This document shows, piece by piece, positions 1-15,000 of a stretch of 64,000 nucleotides of DNA. Location: contig NZ_DJJS01000007.1 in NCBI RefSeq assembly GCF_002434265.1, forward strand, positions 430,014 to 494,013. Direction: 5' to 3'. The stretch is from Pseudomonas sp. UBA6562 (GTDB taxonomy: Bacteria > Pseudomonadota > Gammaproteobacteria > Pseudomonadales > Pseudomonadaceae). Position 1 is the stretch's first letter. The number at the start of each line of letters is the position of its first letter. The notes beneath the pieces are model-generated. The model was not told where the DNA came from, did no database searches, and worked only from the letters and a program-made list of their open reading frames with translations. The position numbers and the translations under genes are program-made.

Positions 1-3000
1 CCGATCCTCGACGAGACGGCGCGCCGACAGTTGCTCGGCGACTTCAACGCCACCGCTCGCAGCTTCCCGCGCGGGCAGACCGTGCATGCCCTGGTCGAAG
101 CCCAAGCGGCGCAGACGCCGGATGCCTCGGCGCTGAGCCAGGACGGCCAGGCGCTGAGCTACGGCGAACTCAACCGACGCGCCAACCGCCTGGCGCATTG
201 TCTGATCGAGCGCGGCGTGCAGTGTGGCGATCGGATCGCGCTGTGCCTGCCGCGCAGTATCGAACGGGTCGTCGCCCTGCTGGCCGTGCTCAAGGCCGGT
301 GCCGCCTACGTGCCGGTCGACCCCGACTACCCGGCCGAACGCATCGCCTATCTGCTCGACGACAGCGCGCCGGCCTTGCTCCTGGCCGACGCCAGCCTCG
401 GCGACCTGCCCAGCGCGGTGCCGCGTCTGGACCTCGACCAGGCCAGCGCCTGGCACCCACTCGACAGCGACCCGCAGGTGCCGGGCCTGGACGCCCAGCA
501 ACTGGCCTATGTGGTGTACACCTCCGGCTCCACCGGCCAGCCCAAGGGCGTGATGATCGAACACCACACCCTGGCCAACCTGGTGCACTGGCACTGCGAG
601 GCCTTCGCCCTGCAAGCCGGGGAGCGCACCTCGAGCGTCGCCGGCTTCGGTTTCGACGCCCTGGCCTGGGAGGTTTGGCCGGCCCTGTGCGCCGGCGCCA
701 CCCTGCACCTGCCACCGGCGCACATCGGCAACGAACACGTCGACGAGTTGCTCGACTGGTGGCTGCAACAGCCCCTGGCGGTCAGCTTCCTGCCGACGCC
801 GGTGGCCGAGCAGGCGCTGCGCCGCGAACGCCAGCATCCGACCTTGCGTACACTGCTGATCGGCGGCGACCGCCTGCGTCAGTTCGACCGCGATCCCGGC
901 TTCGAGCTGGTCAACAACTACGGGCCGACCGAAACCACCGTGGTGGCCACTTCCGGCAGGGTGCTGCCGGGTGCGGCGCTGCACATCGGTCGGCCCATCG
1001 CCAACACCCGCGTCTACGTGCTGGACGCGCAACGCCAGCCCGTGCCGATCGGCGTGGCCGGCGAGCTGTACATCGGCGGCGCGCAGGTGGCCCGCGGCTA
1101 CTTCAACCGGCCCGACCTGACCGCCGAACGCTTCCTCGACGACCCCTTCAGCCGCCAGCCGGGCGCACGCCTGTACCGCAGTGGCGACCGGGTGCGCTGG
1201 AACGCCGACGGCACCCTGGATTACCTGGGCCGCAACGACGACCAGGTGAAAGTGCGCGGTGTGCGTGTGGAACTGGGTGAGATCGAAGCGGCCCTGCGCG
1301 CGCAGCCCGGCATCGACGATGCCGTGGTGCTGGTGCGCGGCGAGCGGCTGTTGGCCTGGTTCAGCGAAACCGTGCCGGTGCCGCTCGAACGACTGCGCCA
1401 GGGCCTGCTCGCCAGCCTGCCGGCGCACCTGCAACCGCAAGCCTTGGTGCGGGTGGCGCAATGGCCGTTGACCGCCCATGGCAAGCTCGACCGCCGGGCA
1501 CTGCCCGAACCCGATGCCCTCGACCTGCTCGGCGAAGGCTACGTGGCGCCGCAAGGCGAGACCGAAACCCGCATGGCGGCCGTCTGGGCCGAGGTGCTGG
1601 GCGTCGAGCGGGTAGGGCGCCACGACGACTTCTTCGCGCTGGGCGGCCATTCCCTCTTGGCCGTGACCCTGATCGAGCGCCTGCGCCAGCAGGGCCTGGC
1701 GACCGACGTGCGGGTGCTGTTCAGCCAGCCCAGCGTGGCCGCGCTCGCCGCCGCCCTGGGCAGCGGCCGCCAGGTCAGGGTGCCGGACAACCGCATTGCG
1801 CCCGACTGCACGCAGATTACCCCGGCGATGCTGCCGCTGATCGACCTCGACGAGGCCAGCCTGGCCCGTATCGTCGCCACGGTGCCCGGTGGCGCAGCCA
1901 ACGTGCAGGACATCTACCCGCTGGCACCGCTGCAAGAAGGCATTCTCTACCACCACCTGAGCGCCGTCGGCGCAGACCCGTACCTGTTGCAATGGCGCAT
2001 CGCCTTTGATGGCCCGGCCCGCCTGCGAGCCTTCGCCGAGGCCCTGGACAAGGTCGTCGCCCGCCATGACGTGCTGCGTACCGCCGTGCTCTGGGACGGT
2101 CTGGCGCAGCCGGTGCAGGTGGTCTGGCGCCAAGCACCGCTCGCGGTGATCGAACAAGGCCCGCTGCCGGCAACGTCCGTCCCGGCTCTGGAGCTGGGCC
2201 AGGCGCCGCTGATCCGCCTGCTGCACGGTCAAGACGGCGCTGACCAGCGCATCGAAGCCACCTTGCAGTTCCACCACATCGTGCTCGACCACACCGCCAT
2301 GAAGGTGGTGCTCGAAGAAATCCGCGACCACCTACGTGGCCAGGCCCCGACCCAGCCCCCGGTGCCGTACCGCAACTACGTGGCCCAGGCACGCCTGGCC
2401 ATCAGCGAAGCCGAGCACGAAACCTTCTTCCGCGCCGAACTGGGCGACATCGACGCGCCGACCCTGCCGTACGGCCTGACCGACACCCAGGCCCAGGCCG
2501 GCGCGTTCGAGCTGGCCACCGTGCAGCTGGACACCGACCATTACCAACGCCTACGCCGACAGGCCCAGCAATTGGGCGTCAGCGCCGCCAGCCTGGTGCA
2601 CCTGGCCTGGGCACGGCTGGTGTCGGCCACCAGCGGCCAGGACAGCGTGGTCTTCGGCACCGTGCTGCTCGGCCGCCTGCAAGGCGGTGAGGGCGCCGAC
2701 CGCGGCCTGGGCATGTTCATCAACACCTTGCCACTGCGCCTGGACCTCGACGGCCTCGGCGTGCGCGACGGGGTGCGCCTGGCGCACCGACGCCTTGGCG
2801 CGCTGCTGGTCCACGAACACGCCTCCCTCGCCCTGGCCCAGCGCTGCAGCGGCGTGGCGGCGCCGTTGCCGCTGTTCAGCGCGATGCTCAACTACCGGCA
2901 CGGCGCCAGCGCCGCCGAGCAGCAGGTGCAGCGCGAAGCCCTGGAAGGCATCGAAGCGTTGCCCAGCGGCGGGCATGGCAACTACCCGCTGAGCGTCAAC

Positions 3001-6000
3001 GTCGATGACCTGGGCGACGGCCTGCGCCTGACCGCGCAAGTCACTTCGCACGTGGGCGCGCAGCGCGTCTGCGCGCAACTGCAACAGGTGTTGCTCGGCC
3101 TGTTGGATGCCCTGGAACGGCAGCCCGATCTGCCCGTTCAACACTTGGCGGTGCTGCCCGCCGAAGCACGCCAGCGGTTGCTCGACGCCGCTGCCGGCAG
3201 CCTGCGTGCGCAGTCTGAACAGCAGCCTCTGCACCAGCTGTTCGAAGCGCAGGTGCGGCACGCTCCCGACGCGCTGGCCCTGGTGGGCGAAGAAGGCGAG
3301 CTAAGCTATCGCCAGCTCGACGAACAGGCCAACCGACTGGCCCACCACCTGATCGCGCTGGGGGTCGAACCCGACCAACGTGTGGCGATCTGTGTCGAGC
3401 GTGGCCTGTCGCTGGTGGTCGGCCTGCTCGCCATCCTCAAGGCGGGCGGTGCCTACGTGCCGGTCGATCCCGGCTACCCGGCGGCGCGCATCGCGCACAT
3501 GCTGGAAGATAGCGCCCCCCTGGCGGTGCTGGCCCACGCAGCGACCCGCGCGCACGTGCAGTCGTCGTCGATCCCCGTGGTCGACCTGGATGCGCCGACC
3601 TGGGGCGAGCAGCCGATCAACAACCCGCGCGTGCCGGACCTGAACGCCCACCACCTGGCCTATGTGATCTACACCTCCGGCTCCACCGGTCTGCCCAAAG
3701 GGGTAATGGTCGAGCATCGCAACCTGGTCAACCTGGTGCAATGGAGCCAGGGCTTGTGCACCGGCAGCGTGCTGCACAAGACCCCGGTCAGCTTCGATGC
3801 TTCGGTGTGGGAACTGTTCTGGCCGCTGTGCAGCGGCCAGCGTCTGGTCCTGGCACGCCCGGACGGCCAGCGCGACCCGCACTATCTGACGCAACTGATC
3901 CAAGCGCAGCAGGTCAACGTGGTGCAGTTCGTGCCCGTGTTGCTGCGCCAGTTCCTCGACCAGGCGCAGAGTGCCGCGTGCACCAGCCTCACCGACATCG
4001 TATGCGGCGGCGGCGAGCTGACGTCGGCCCTGGCGGCCCTGGTGCGCCAGCGTCTGCCGGGCGTGCGCCTGCACAACGTCTACGGCCCCACCGAAGCCAC
4101 CGTCGATTGCAGCGTGTGGACCCTGGAGCCCGACGCACCGTTGCCGCACGACGTGCTGCCGATCGGCCGCGCCATCGACAACACCCAGCTGTACGTGCTC
4201 GACCGCTACGACCAGCCGGTGCCGTGGGGCGTGGTCGGCCATCTGCACATCGGCGGCGCCGGGGTCGCCCGCGGCTACCTGGGCCTGCCCGAGCAACAGG
4301 CCGAACGCTTCATCGCCAGCCCGTTCGCGGTCGGGGAGCGGCTGTACCGCAGCGGCGACCTGGTGCGCCAGCGGGCCGACGGCAACCTCGAATTCCTCGG
4401 CCGTAACGACCACCAGGTGAAAATCCGTGGCTTGCGCATCGAGCTGGGCGAAATCGAGGCGTGCCTGATGCGCGAGGCCGCAGCGCGCGACGCCGTAGTG
4501 CTGGCCTTCGACGAGCGCCTGGTGGCGTATTACACCGGCGCGCCACAGGCGGCCGACAGCCTGCGTCAGACACTGCTCGCGCACCTGCCCGACTACATGG
4601 TCCCGGGGCTGTACGTCCACCTCGACGCGCTGCCGCTGACCCCCAACGGCAAGCTCGACCGCCAGGCGCTGCCGGCGCCGGACGCCAGCCTCCAGCAAGC
4701 GACGTACGAGGCGCCGCAAGACGGCACCGAACGCCTGCTGGCCCATCTGTGGGCCGAGCTGCTCGGCGTCGAGCGGGTAGGGCGGCACGACAACTTCTTT
4801 GCCCTCGGCGGCCATTCGCTGTTGGCCGTGAGCCTCACCGCACGCCTGCGCCTGGAAGGGTTGCAGGTCGATGTGCGGACCCTGTTCGGCCAGCCGACCA
4901 TCGCCGCATTGGCGGCCACCCTGGGCCGTAACCGGCAGGTCGCCGTACCCGAGAACCGTATTCCGGCCGATTGCGAGCAGATCACGCCCGCGCTGCTCAG
5001 CCTGATCGACCTCGACCAGGCCGCCATCGACCGTATCGTCGCCAGCGTGCCGGGGGGCGTCGCCAACGTACAGGACATCTACCCGTTGGCGCCGTTGCAG
5101 GAGGGCATTCTCTACCACCACCTGAGCGCGCCCGAGCACGACCCCTACGTGCTCCACTCGCGCATGCGCTTCGACAACGCCAAGCGCTTGCAGGCCTTCG
5201 CCGCTGCGCTGGAGCAGGTGATCGCGCGGCATGACGTGCTGCGCACCAGCGTGCTGTGGGACGGCCTGCCGCAGCCGGTGCAGGTGGTCTGGCGCCGGGC
5301 ACCGCTCGCGGTCATCGCAACGCCCGTCGGCCCTGAGGGCGCAGGCGTCGCTTGCGACAGCCGCCTGGACCTGGCCCGCGCGCCCCTCATGCGCTTGCTG
5401 CACACCTGCGACGATGGCCGCATCGAAGCCACGCTGCAGTTCCACCACATCGTGCTCGACCACACCGCGCTCGAGGTCATCGGCCAGGAGCTGCTGGCCT
5501 TCATGCAGGGCCAGCCTGCCCCGGCGCCGGCTCCCGCGCCTTACCGCAACTACGTGGCCCAGGCGCGCCTGGGCATCAGCGCGGCCGAGCACGAAGCCTT
5601 CTTCCGTGCGCAGTTGGGCGACATCGACGCGCCGACGCTGCCGTACGGCTTGAGCGATGTGCAGGGCGACGGGCGCGACATGCAGGAAGCCAAGCAGGCG
5701 TTGTCGCCCGCACTGGCCGCTGGCCTGCGCCAGCAGGCGCGCGTGCTCGGCATCAGCGTCGCCAGCCTGTTCCACCTGGCCTGGGCGCGCCTGCTGGCGG
5801 CGGCCAGCGGCAGCGACCGCGTGGTCTTCGGCACCGTGCTGCTCGGCCGCCTGCAAGGCGGCGAGGGCGCCGAACGGGCCTTGGGCATGTTCATCAACAC
5901 CCTGCCGCTGCGCGTCGATCTGGGCCAGGTCGGCGTGCGCGACGCGGCGCTGGCCACGCACCAGCGCTTGAGCGCGCTGCTCGCCCACGAGCATGCTTCG

Positions 6001-9000
6001 CTGGCCTTGGCCCAGCGCTGCAGTGGCGTGGCGGCGCCGTTGCCGTTGTTCAGCGCGATGCTCAACTACCGCCATGGCGCCGAACGCAGCGCCGAGCAGC
6101 AGCGGGCCTGGCAAGGCATCGAGGTGCTAGACGCCCAAGAGCGCACCAACTACCCGCTGAGCCTGAACGTGGACGACCTGGGCGAAGATTTGCGCCTGGT
6201 GGCCATGGCCCCGGCGCAGGTGGGCGCGGCGCGGATCTGCGCACAGATGGGCCAGGTGCTCGACGCCATGCTCGCGGCGCTGGAGCACGACCCGCAACTG
6301 CCGGCACAGCGCTTGCCGGTGCTCGACGCCCAGGAACGCCGGCGCGTGCTGGTCGAGTTCAACGACACACAGGTCGCCTATGACCTGGAGCGCACGCTGC
6401 ATGGCCTGATCGAAGCGCAGGTCGAACGCACGCCCGAGGCGCTGGCGGTCAAGGCGCAAGAAGGCGCATTGAGCTATCGCCAGCTCAACGAGCAGGCCAA
6501 CCGCCTGGCCCACTACCTGATCGACCTCGGGGTCAAGCCGGACGACCGCGTGGCGATCTGCGTCGAACGCGGCCTGTCCATGGTGGTGGGCCTGCTGGCC
6601 GTGCTCAAGGCGGGCGGTGCCTATGTGCCGGTCGATCCGGAGTATCCGGCCGAACGCGTGCGGCACATGCTCGAAGACAGCGCGCCGGTGGCGGTGCTGG
6701 TGCATGCCGCCACCCGCCATGTGCCGGGCGACGCCCAGGTGATCGACCTGGACCTGCCGACCTGGCACGCGTGCCCCGCCAGCAACCCCGTGGTCGCTGG
6801 CCTGACGCCACGCCACCTGGCCTACGTGATCTACACCTCCGGCTCGACCGGGCTGCCCAAGGGCGTGATGAACGAACACCGCGCGGTGGTCAATCGCCTG
6901 CTGTGGATGCAGGACGCCTACGGTCTGGAGGCGGACGATGTGGTCCTGCAGAAAACGCCGTTCAGTTTCGACGTGTCGGTATGGGAATTCCTCTGGCCGC
7001 TGCAAACCGGTGCGCGCCTGGTCATGGCCCGCCCGGGCGGCCACCGCGACCCCGAATACCTGCGCGAGACCCTGCACCGCGAGGGTGTGACCACGCTGCA
7101 CTTCGTGCCGTCGATGCTCGACGTGTTCCTCGCCCATGGCGAGGGCTCGGCAAACGGCCTGCACACCGGGCGCCTGGCGCGCGTGCTGTGCAGTGGCGAA
7201 GCCCTGCCGGGCAACCTGGTGCGCAGGTTCCACGCGCACCTGCCGGACGTGGCCCTGCACAACCTCTACGGCCCGACCGAAGCGGCGGTGGACGTCAGCG
7301 CCTGGCCCTGCGCCACGGCACCGGACAACACGCCGATCGGCAAGCCGATCGCCAACACCACCCTGTACGTGCTCGATGCCGAGGGCCAGCCGGTGCCGCA
7401 GGGTGTGGTCGGCGAGCTGTTCATCGGCGGCGTGCAGGTAGCCCGCGGTTACCTGAACCGCGCCGAGCTCACCGCCGAGCGTTTCGTCGACGATCCGTTC
7501 GCCCCGCACGCCGACGCACGCCTGTACCGCACGGGCGATCTGGCCCGGCACCTGCCTGACGGCCACCTCGAGTACCTGGGCCGCAACGACGACCAGGTGA
7601 AGCTGCGCGGCTTGCGCATCGAACTGGGCGAGATCCAGGCAGGCCTGACCGCCATCGATGGCGTGCAGGAGGCGGTGGTGGTCGCCCGCGACCAGCGCCT
7701 GATCGCCTACTACACCGGCACGCCGCACGGCAGCGAAACGCTGCGCGAGGCCCTGCTGGCGCACCTGCCCGAATTCATGGTGCCGGCGCAGTTCATGCAC
7801 CTCGACGTGCTGCCGCTCAGCCCCAACGGCAAACTCGACCGCAAGGCGCTGCCCGCACCGGGCGCGGTCGAGGAGCGCCCGTTCGAGGCGCCGATTGGCG
7901 CCACGGAAACCTTGTTGGCCGCACTCTGGAGCGAACTGCTGGGGGTGGCGCGCGTCGGCCGTCACGACAACTTCTTCGAGCTGGGCGGCCACTCGCTGCT
8001 GGCGGTCAGCCTCACCTCGCGCCTGCGCCAGCAGGGCTTGCAGGCCGACATCCGCGTGCTGTTCGGCCAGCCGACCCTGGCCGCCTTGGCGGCGGCCATC
8101 GGCGACGACTGCGCGTTGCAGGTGCCGGCCAACGGCATTGCGGCCGGCTGCACGCACATCACCCCGGCCATGCTGCCGCTCGCCGAGCTGTCGCAGGCCT
8201 CGCTCGACGGGCTGGTCGCACAGATTCCGGGCGGTGCGCGCAACGTGCAGGACATCTACGGCCTGGCGCCGTTGCAGCAGGGCATCCTCTACCACCACCT
8301 GGCCAGCGAAGGGGCCGACCCCTACGTCCTGCAAGCTCGCTTCGCTTTCCCCGACCAGGCCACCCTGGAGGCGTTCGCCGCGGCCCTGGACCAGGTCATC
8401 GCGCACCACGATGTGCTGCGCACCAGCCTGCACTGGCAGCACCTCGAAGAGCCCGTACAGGTCGTCTGGCGCGGGGTGCCGTCGGTGCGAGCCGGTTGGG
8501 CGCTCGAAGACGCTACGCCCCTGAGTCTGGGCAGTGCGCCCTTGATCCGCCTGCACCCTCGGCAAACCGACGGGCGCCTCGAAGCGACCCTGTCGATCCA
8601 CCACATCATCCTCGACCACGCCGCCGTGGCGCAGCTGGTGGCGCAGGTCACCGCCGTACTGCACGGCCAGGCGCTGCCGCTCGACAGCGTGCCGTACCGC
8701 AACTACTTGGCCCAGGCACGCCTGGGCGGCGACAGCCAGGCCGAGCAGGCGTTGTTCCACGAGCTGCTGGGCGACATCGACGCGCCGACCGAAGTCTTTG
8801 GCCTGCGCGCTGCGCACAGCGATGGCCAACCCGTGTTCGACGCCCGCCAGGCGCTCGACCTCGACCTGTCCGCCCGGTTGCGTGAGCAGGCGCGGCGCTT
8901 GGGCATCAGTGTCGCCAGCCTGCTTCACCAGGCCTGGGGGCAGGTGCTGGCCACGCTGTCCGGGCGTGAGGAGGTGGTGTTCGGCACCGTGCTGCTCGGC

Positions 9001-12000
9001 CGCCTGCAAGGCGGCGAGGGCGCCGAACGGGCGCTGGGCATGTTCATCAACACCTTGCCGCTGCGCGTCAGCGTGGGTGCGCAAGGGGTCGCCGAGGGCG
9101 TGCACCTGACCCACCAGCGCCTGGCCCGGTTGCTCGCCCACGAGCAGGCCTCCCTGGCCGCCGCGCAGCGTTGCAGCGGCGTGCCGGCCACACAGCCACT
9201 GTTCACCAGCCTGCTCAACGTGCGTCACAGCGCGCCGGCCGAGACCGGGCTGCGCGACGCCTGGCAGGGCATCGAACAACTGGCGGCGCACGAACGCAGC
9301 CACTACCCGCTGGTGGTCAACGTCGACGACCTGGGCGATGCCTTCGTGCTCACCGTACAGGCCGTGGCGCAGGTGGACGGCAGCCACGTCTGCCGCCTGC
9401 TCGAGGCCGCCCTCGACCAACTGGCCAAGGCCCTGCAGCAGGCGCCGACGACGGCCCTGGCACAGCTCGGGTGTCTGCCATCCGCCGAACGCGAGCAGGT
9501 GCTGCACGGCTTCAACGCCACGCGCCGCGACTACCCGCGCGACCAGGCCGTGCATCGGTTGTTCGAGGCCTGCGTCGCACGCAGCCCTGACGCGCTCGCC
9601 GTGGTGCATGGCCAACGCCAGCTCAGCTACCGGCAGCTTGCCCAGCACGCCAACCGCCTGGCCCACCACCTGCTGAGCCTGGGCGTGGGCCCAGGCGACT
9701 GCGTCGCGCTGCTGCTGCCGCGCGGGTTCGACCTGCTGGCGGCGCAGCTGGCGGCGAGCCAGTGCGCGGCGGTCTACGTGCCGCTCGACGGCAATGCGCC
9801 GGCCGAGCGTCAAGCTTTCATGGTCGCCGACAGCCAGGCCAAGGTGCTGCTGACCCACAGCGGCGAACCGCACCTGGGCGAGGCCTTGCGCGTCGAGCTC
9901 GACCGACATGACTTCGCCCAGTACCCGGCGCACTCGCCGGACCTTGCGGTCGATGCCAGCAGCGCGGCGTACGTCATGTACACCTCCGGCTCCACCGGCG
10001 CGCCGAAGGGCGTGCAGGTGCCGCACCGCGCCATCGCGCGCCTGGTGGTCAACAACGGTTTCGCCACCTTCACCGCGCAGGACCGGGTGGCCTTCGCCTC
10101 CAACCCAGCGTTCGACGCCAGTACCCTGGAAGTCTGGGCGGCGCTGCTCAACGGCGGCGCGCTGGTGGTCGTCGATCAAGACCAGGTGTTGTCGCGCCAG
10201 GCCTTGCGCGAGGTGCTGCTGGAACAGGCGGTCAGCGTGCTGTGGCTGACCGCCGGGCTGTTCCACCAGTTCGCCGACGACCTGTTGCCGGCACTGGCCA
10301 AGCTGCGCTACCTGATGGTCGGCGGCGACGTGCTCGACCCGGCGGTGATCGCCCGGGTCCTGCGCGAAAGCGCGCCGGCCCACCTGCTCAACGGCTATGG
10401 CCCGACCGAAGCCACCACCTTCAGCACCACCCATGAAATCGTCAATGTCGGCGAGGGCAGCATTCCCATCGGCAGACCGGTCGGCAACGGCCGCTGCTAC
10501 GTGCTCGACGCCCGCCAGCAGCCGCTGCCGGTCGGCGCGGTCGGCGAGCTGTACATCGGCGGCGACGGCGTGGCCCTGGGCTACCTCGGCCAGCCGGCGC
10601 TGACTGCCGAGCGCTTCCTCGACGATCCGTTCGGTGCCGAGCCAGGCGCACGGATGTACCGCAGCGGCGACCTGGTGTGCTGGCAGGCCGACGGCAGTCT
10701 GCGCTACCTGGGCCGCGCCGATCAGCAGATCAAACTGCGCGGTTTCCGCATCGAACTGGGCGAGATCGAGGCGTGCCTGGGCCGTTGCGCCGGTGTCAGC
10801 GACACCGTCGTGGTGCTGCGCGAAGACACCCCCGGCGACAAGCGCCTGGTGGCCTACTTCACGGCCGACGCACCCGCGCCGGCCCTCGCCACGTTGCACG
10901 GACACCTGCAAGGCCAGTTGCCGGACTACATGCTGCCGGCGGCCTACGTGCGCCTGGACGCACTGCCGTTGACCGCCAACGGCAAGCTCGACCGCCGGGC
11001 CCTGCCGCTACCGGACGCCCACGCCGTGCTCAGCCGCGCCTTCGAAGCGCCGCAGGGCGAGGTGGAGCGCACGCTGGCAGCCATCTGGGCAGCCGTGCTC
11101 AAGGTCGAGCAGGTCGGTCGCCACGACCACTTCTTCGAACTGGGCGGCCATTCGCTGCTCGCCGTGACCCTGATCGAACGCATGCGCAACGCCGGGCTGA
11201 GCGCCGATGTGCGCGTGCTGTTCGCCCAACCGACCCTGGCGGCGCTGGCCGCGGCGGTAGGCAGCGGGCGCGAAGTGCAGGTGCCGGCCAACCGGGTGCC
11301 AAGCGATGCCGTGCGGATCACCCCGGCCATGCTCAGCCTGATCGAGCTCGACCAGGCAGCCGTCGAGCGGATCGTCGCCAGTGTTCCGGGCGGTGCCGCC
11401 AACGTGCAGGAAATCTACCCATTGGCCCCGTTGCAGGAAGGCATCCTCTACCACCACTTGAGCGCCGAACGCGGCGACCCGTACCTGCTGCAATCGCGCC
11501 TGGCCTTCGACAGCCTGGCCCAGTTGCGGACGTGGGCCGGTGCGTTGCAGCAGGTCATCGACCGCCACGACATTCTGCGCACCGCGGTGCTCAGCGATGG
11601 GCTGGAGCAACCGGTGCAGGTGGTGTGGCGCAAGGCGCAAATGGCCGTGACGGCGATCGACGACCTGGCCGGCGACGATGTGATAGGCGCCCTGCAAGCG
11701 TGCTTCGACGCCCGCCACCAGCGCCTTGACCTCGCGCAGGCGCCGCTGATGCGCCTGGTGTATGCCGACGATCCGGACAACGCCCGCGTGGTGGCGATCC
11801 TGCAATTCCACCACTTGGTGCTCGACCACACCGCCATGGAGGTGATCGCCGACGAAATGCAGGCCTTGTTGGCCGGCGACGGCGGGCGACTGCCTGCGCC
11901 GGTGCCGTACCGCACCTATGTCGCGCAAGCGCGTCTGGGCGCGGACGCGGCCGGTCACGAGGCGTTCTTCCGCGACATGCTGGGCGACCTCGACGCCCCC

Positions 12001-15000
12001 ACGCTGCCATTCGGCCTGGCCGATGTGCGCGGCGACGGCGGCGCCATCGAAGAGGCGCACTTGCCGGTCGCGCCCGCCGTCGCCCGACAGTTGCGCGAGC
12101 AGGCCCGGCGCCTGGGCGTAAGCGCCGCGAGCCTGGCGCACCTGGCCTGGGCGCGGGTGCTCGGGGTGCTGGCCAACCGTACGGACGTGGTCTTCGGCAC
12201 CGTGCTGATGGGCCGTCTGCAAGGCGGCGAGGGCGCCGACCGTGCCCTGGGGGTGTTCATCAACACGCTGCCGCTGCGCATCGACCTGGCCGCCCCCGTC
12301 GCGCAGGCCGTGCAGGTCACCCACCAGCGGCTGTCGGCCTTGCTCGGCCATGAGCATGCGTCCTTGGCGCTGGCCCAGCGTTGCAGTGGCGTGGCGGCTT
12401 CGATGCCGCTGTTCAGCGCCTTGTTCAACTACCGCCACAGCAGCGCCGGCACGCCCGCCAGGAACGATGCCCACCTGCAAGGCGTGCGCCTGTTGGGGGG
12501 CGAGGAACGCAGCAACTATCCGCTGACGCTCAGCGTCGACGACCTGGGCGAAGGCTTCGCCTTGAGCGTGCTGGCCCAAGAGGGTATCGGCGCCGAACGT
12601 GTCGCGCAGTGGATGAACCAGGCCCTGACGCAACTGGGCCAGGCCTTGGCGCAGGCCGCCGATACGCCGGTCGAGGGGCTGTCGATCCTCGATGGCCCGG
12701 CCCGCCGGCAACTGCTCGAAACCTTCAACGCCACGACCCGCGCGTATCCACAAGGCCGCAGCGTGCATGCCCTGGTCGAAGCCCAGGCCGCGCGAGCCCC
12801 GCAAGCAGCGGCCCTGGTGCAGGACGGCCAGGTGCTCAGCTATGGCGAACTCAACCGCAGCGCCAACCGCCTGGCCCACCACCTGCTGCGCCGTGGCGTA
12901 CGCCTGGGCGACCGGGTCGCGGTGTGCCTGCCGCGCAGCTTCGAGCGCCTGGTCGCCGTGCTGGCCGTGCTCAAGGCCGGCGCCGCCTACGTGCCGGTGG
13001 ACCCCGGCTACCCGGGCGAGCGCATCGCCTATTTGCTGCACGACAGCGCCCCCACCCTGGTACTGGCCGATGCCAGCACCACGCACCTGCTCGGCGACGC
13101 CGCGCAGGTGCTGCTGGACCGCGACGCCTGGCAGGGCGAGGCGCAGGACGACCCGCACATCGCCGGGTTGGATGCGCAGCAACTGGCCTATGTGGTCTAC
13201 ACCTCCGGCTCCACTGGCCAGCCCAAGGGCGTGATGGTCGAGCACCGCACCTTGTGCAACCTGGTGCATTGGCACTGCGAGGCCTTCGAGCTGGGCGCCG
13301 GCAGCCACACCAGTACGGTGGCCGGCTTCGGCTTCGACGCGGTGGCCTGGGAAGTGTGGCCGGCGCTGAGCAGCGGCGCGGTGCTGCACCTGCCGCCCGC
13401 GCGCATCGCTGGCGAGCACGTCGACGAACTGCTCGACTGGTGGCTGGAGCAGCCTTTGCAGGTCAGCTTCCTGCCTACGCCAGTGGCCGAGCAGGCCTTG
13501 CGCCGCGAGCGCCAGCACCCGACCCTGCGCACCTTGCTGGTGGGCGGCGACCGACTGCGGCACTTCGACCGGGATCCAGGCTTTGCGCTGGTCAACAACT
13601 ACGGCCCGACCGAAACCACCGTGGTGGCGACCTCCGGGCAGTTGCAACCTGGCGCCGCCTTGCACATCGGCCGACCGATCGCCAACACCCGCGTGTACGT
13701 GCTCGACGGCCAACGCCAGCCGGTGCCGGTCGGCGCGGTCGGCGAGCTGTACATCGGTGGCGCGGGCGTCGCCCGTGGCTACCTGAACCGCGCGGACCTC
13801 ACCGAGCAGCGTTTCTTCGCCGACCCCTTCAGCAGTGAGGCCCAGGCGCGCCTATACCGCAGCGGCGACCTGGTGCGCTGGCAGGCCGACGGCACCCTCG
13901 AATTCCTCGGGCGCAACGACGACCAGGTGAAAATCCGCGGTGTGCGCGTGGAGCTTGGCGAAATCGAAGCCGCACTGGCCGCGCAGCCTGGCATACGCGA
14001 AGCCGTGGTGCTAGTGCGCGACGAGCGGCTGCTGGCCTGGTTCACCGAGGCCGCACCGGTGGCCGTCGAAACGTTGCGCGGCGCGTTGCAGACAAGCCTG
14101 CCGTCGCACCTGGTGCCGTTGGCGTTCATGCGCCTCGAGGCCCTCCCGCTGACCCAGCACGGCAAGCTCGACCGCCAGGCCTTGCCGGACCCGGACCCGC
14201 AGTGGCTGCTCGGCCAGGCCTACGCCGCCCCGCAAGGCGCGGTGGAGACGGCCCTGGCCGAGGTTTGGGCCGACATGCTGGGCGTGCCGCAGGTGGGCCG
14301 CCACGACAACTTCTTCGAACTGGGCGGCCACTCGCTGCTGGCGGTCAACCTCACCGCGCGCTTGCGCCGCGAAGGTTTGCAGGTCGATGTGCGCACCTTG
14401 TTCGGCCAGCCGACCGTCGCCGCCCTGGCGACCACCCTCGGCGCGGTGCGGCAGGTGCCGGTGCCGGACAACCTGATTCCAGCCGGCTGCACCCACATCA
14501 CCCCCGACCTGCTGCCGCTGGTGGCGCTGGACGCCGACGCCATCGGGCGCATCGTCGCCCAGGTCCCGGGCGGCGCCGCCAACGTGCAGGACATCTACCC
14601 CCTGGCCCCCTTGCAGGAAGGGATTCTCTACCACCACCTGAGCGCGGCGGAACATGACCCCTACGTGCTGCAATCGCGCTTCGCCTTCGCCAGCCGCGAG
14701 CACCTGAACCGTTTCGCCGCAGCGTTGGACAAGGTCATCGCCCGCCACGACGTGCTGCGCACCGCGATCCTCTGGGACGGCTTGCCGCAGCCGCTACAAG
14801 TGGTCTGGCGCACGGCGCAGCTCGCGCTGATCGACACCACTGCGAGCCCTGGCGAAGCGGCCAAGGGCAAGCTCGATCTGTCTCGCGCGCCGCTGCTGCG
14901 CCTGCTGCACAGCGAGGTCGCAGGCCGCATCGAAGCCACCTTGCAGTTCCACCACATCGTCCTCGACCACACCGCCATGGCGGTGGTCGGCGAAGAACTG

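Noticed and set aside
6127..10911. A 1594-codon open frame on the minus strand across the NRPS, with similar long ones at 3301-6114, 11008-13713, 14794-17562, 17628-20609 and 26151-29378
   Set aside because: These are opposite-strand shadows of high-GC NRPS coding sequence. They are Gln/His/Arg/Val-rich, contain no known domain and repeat in register with the modules.
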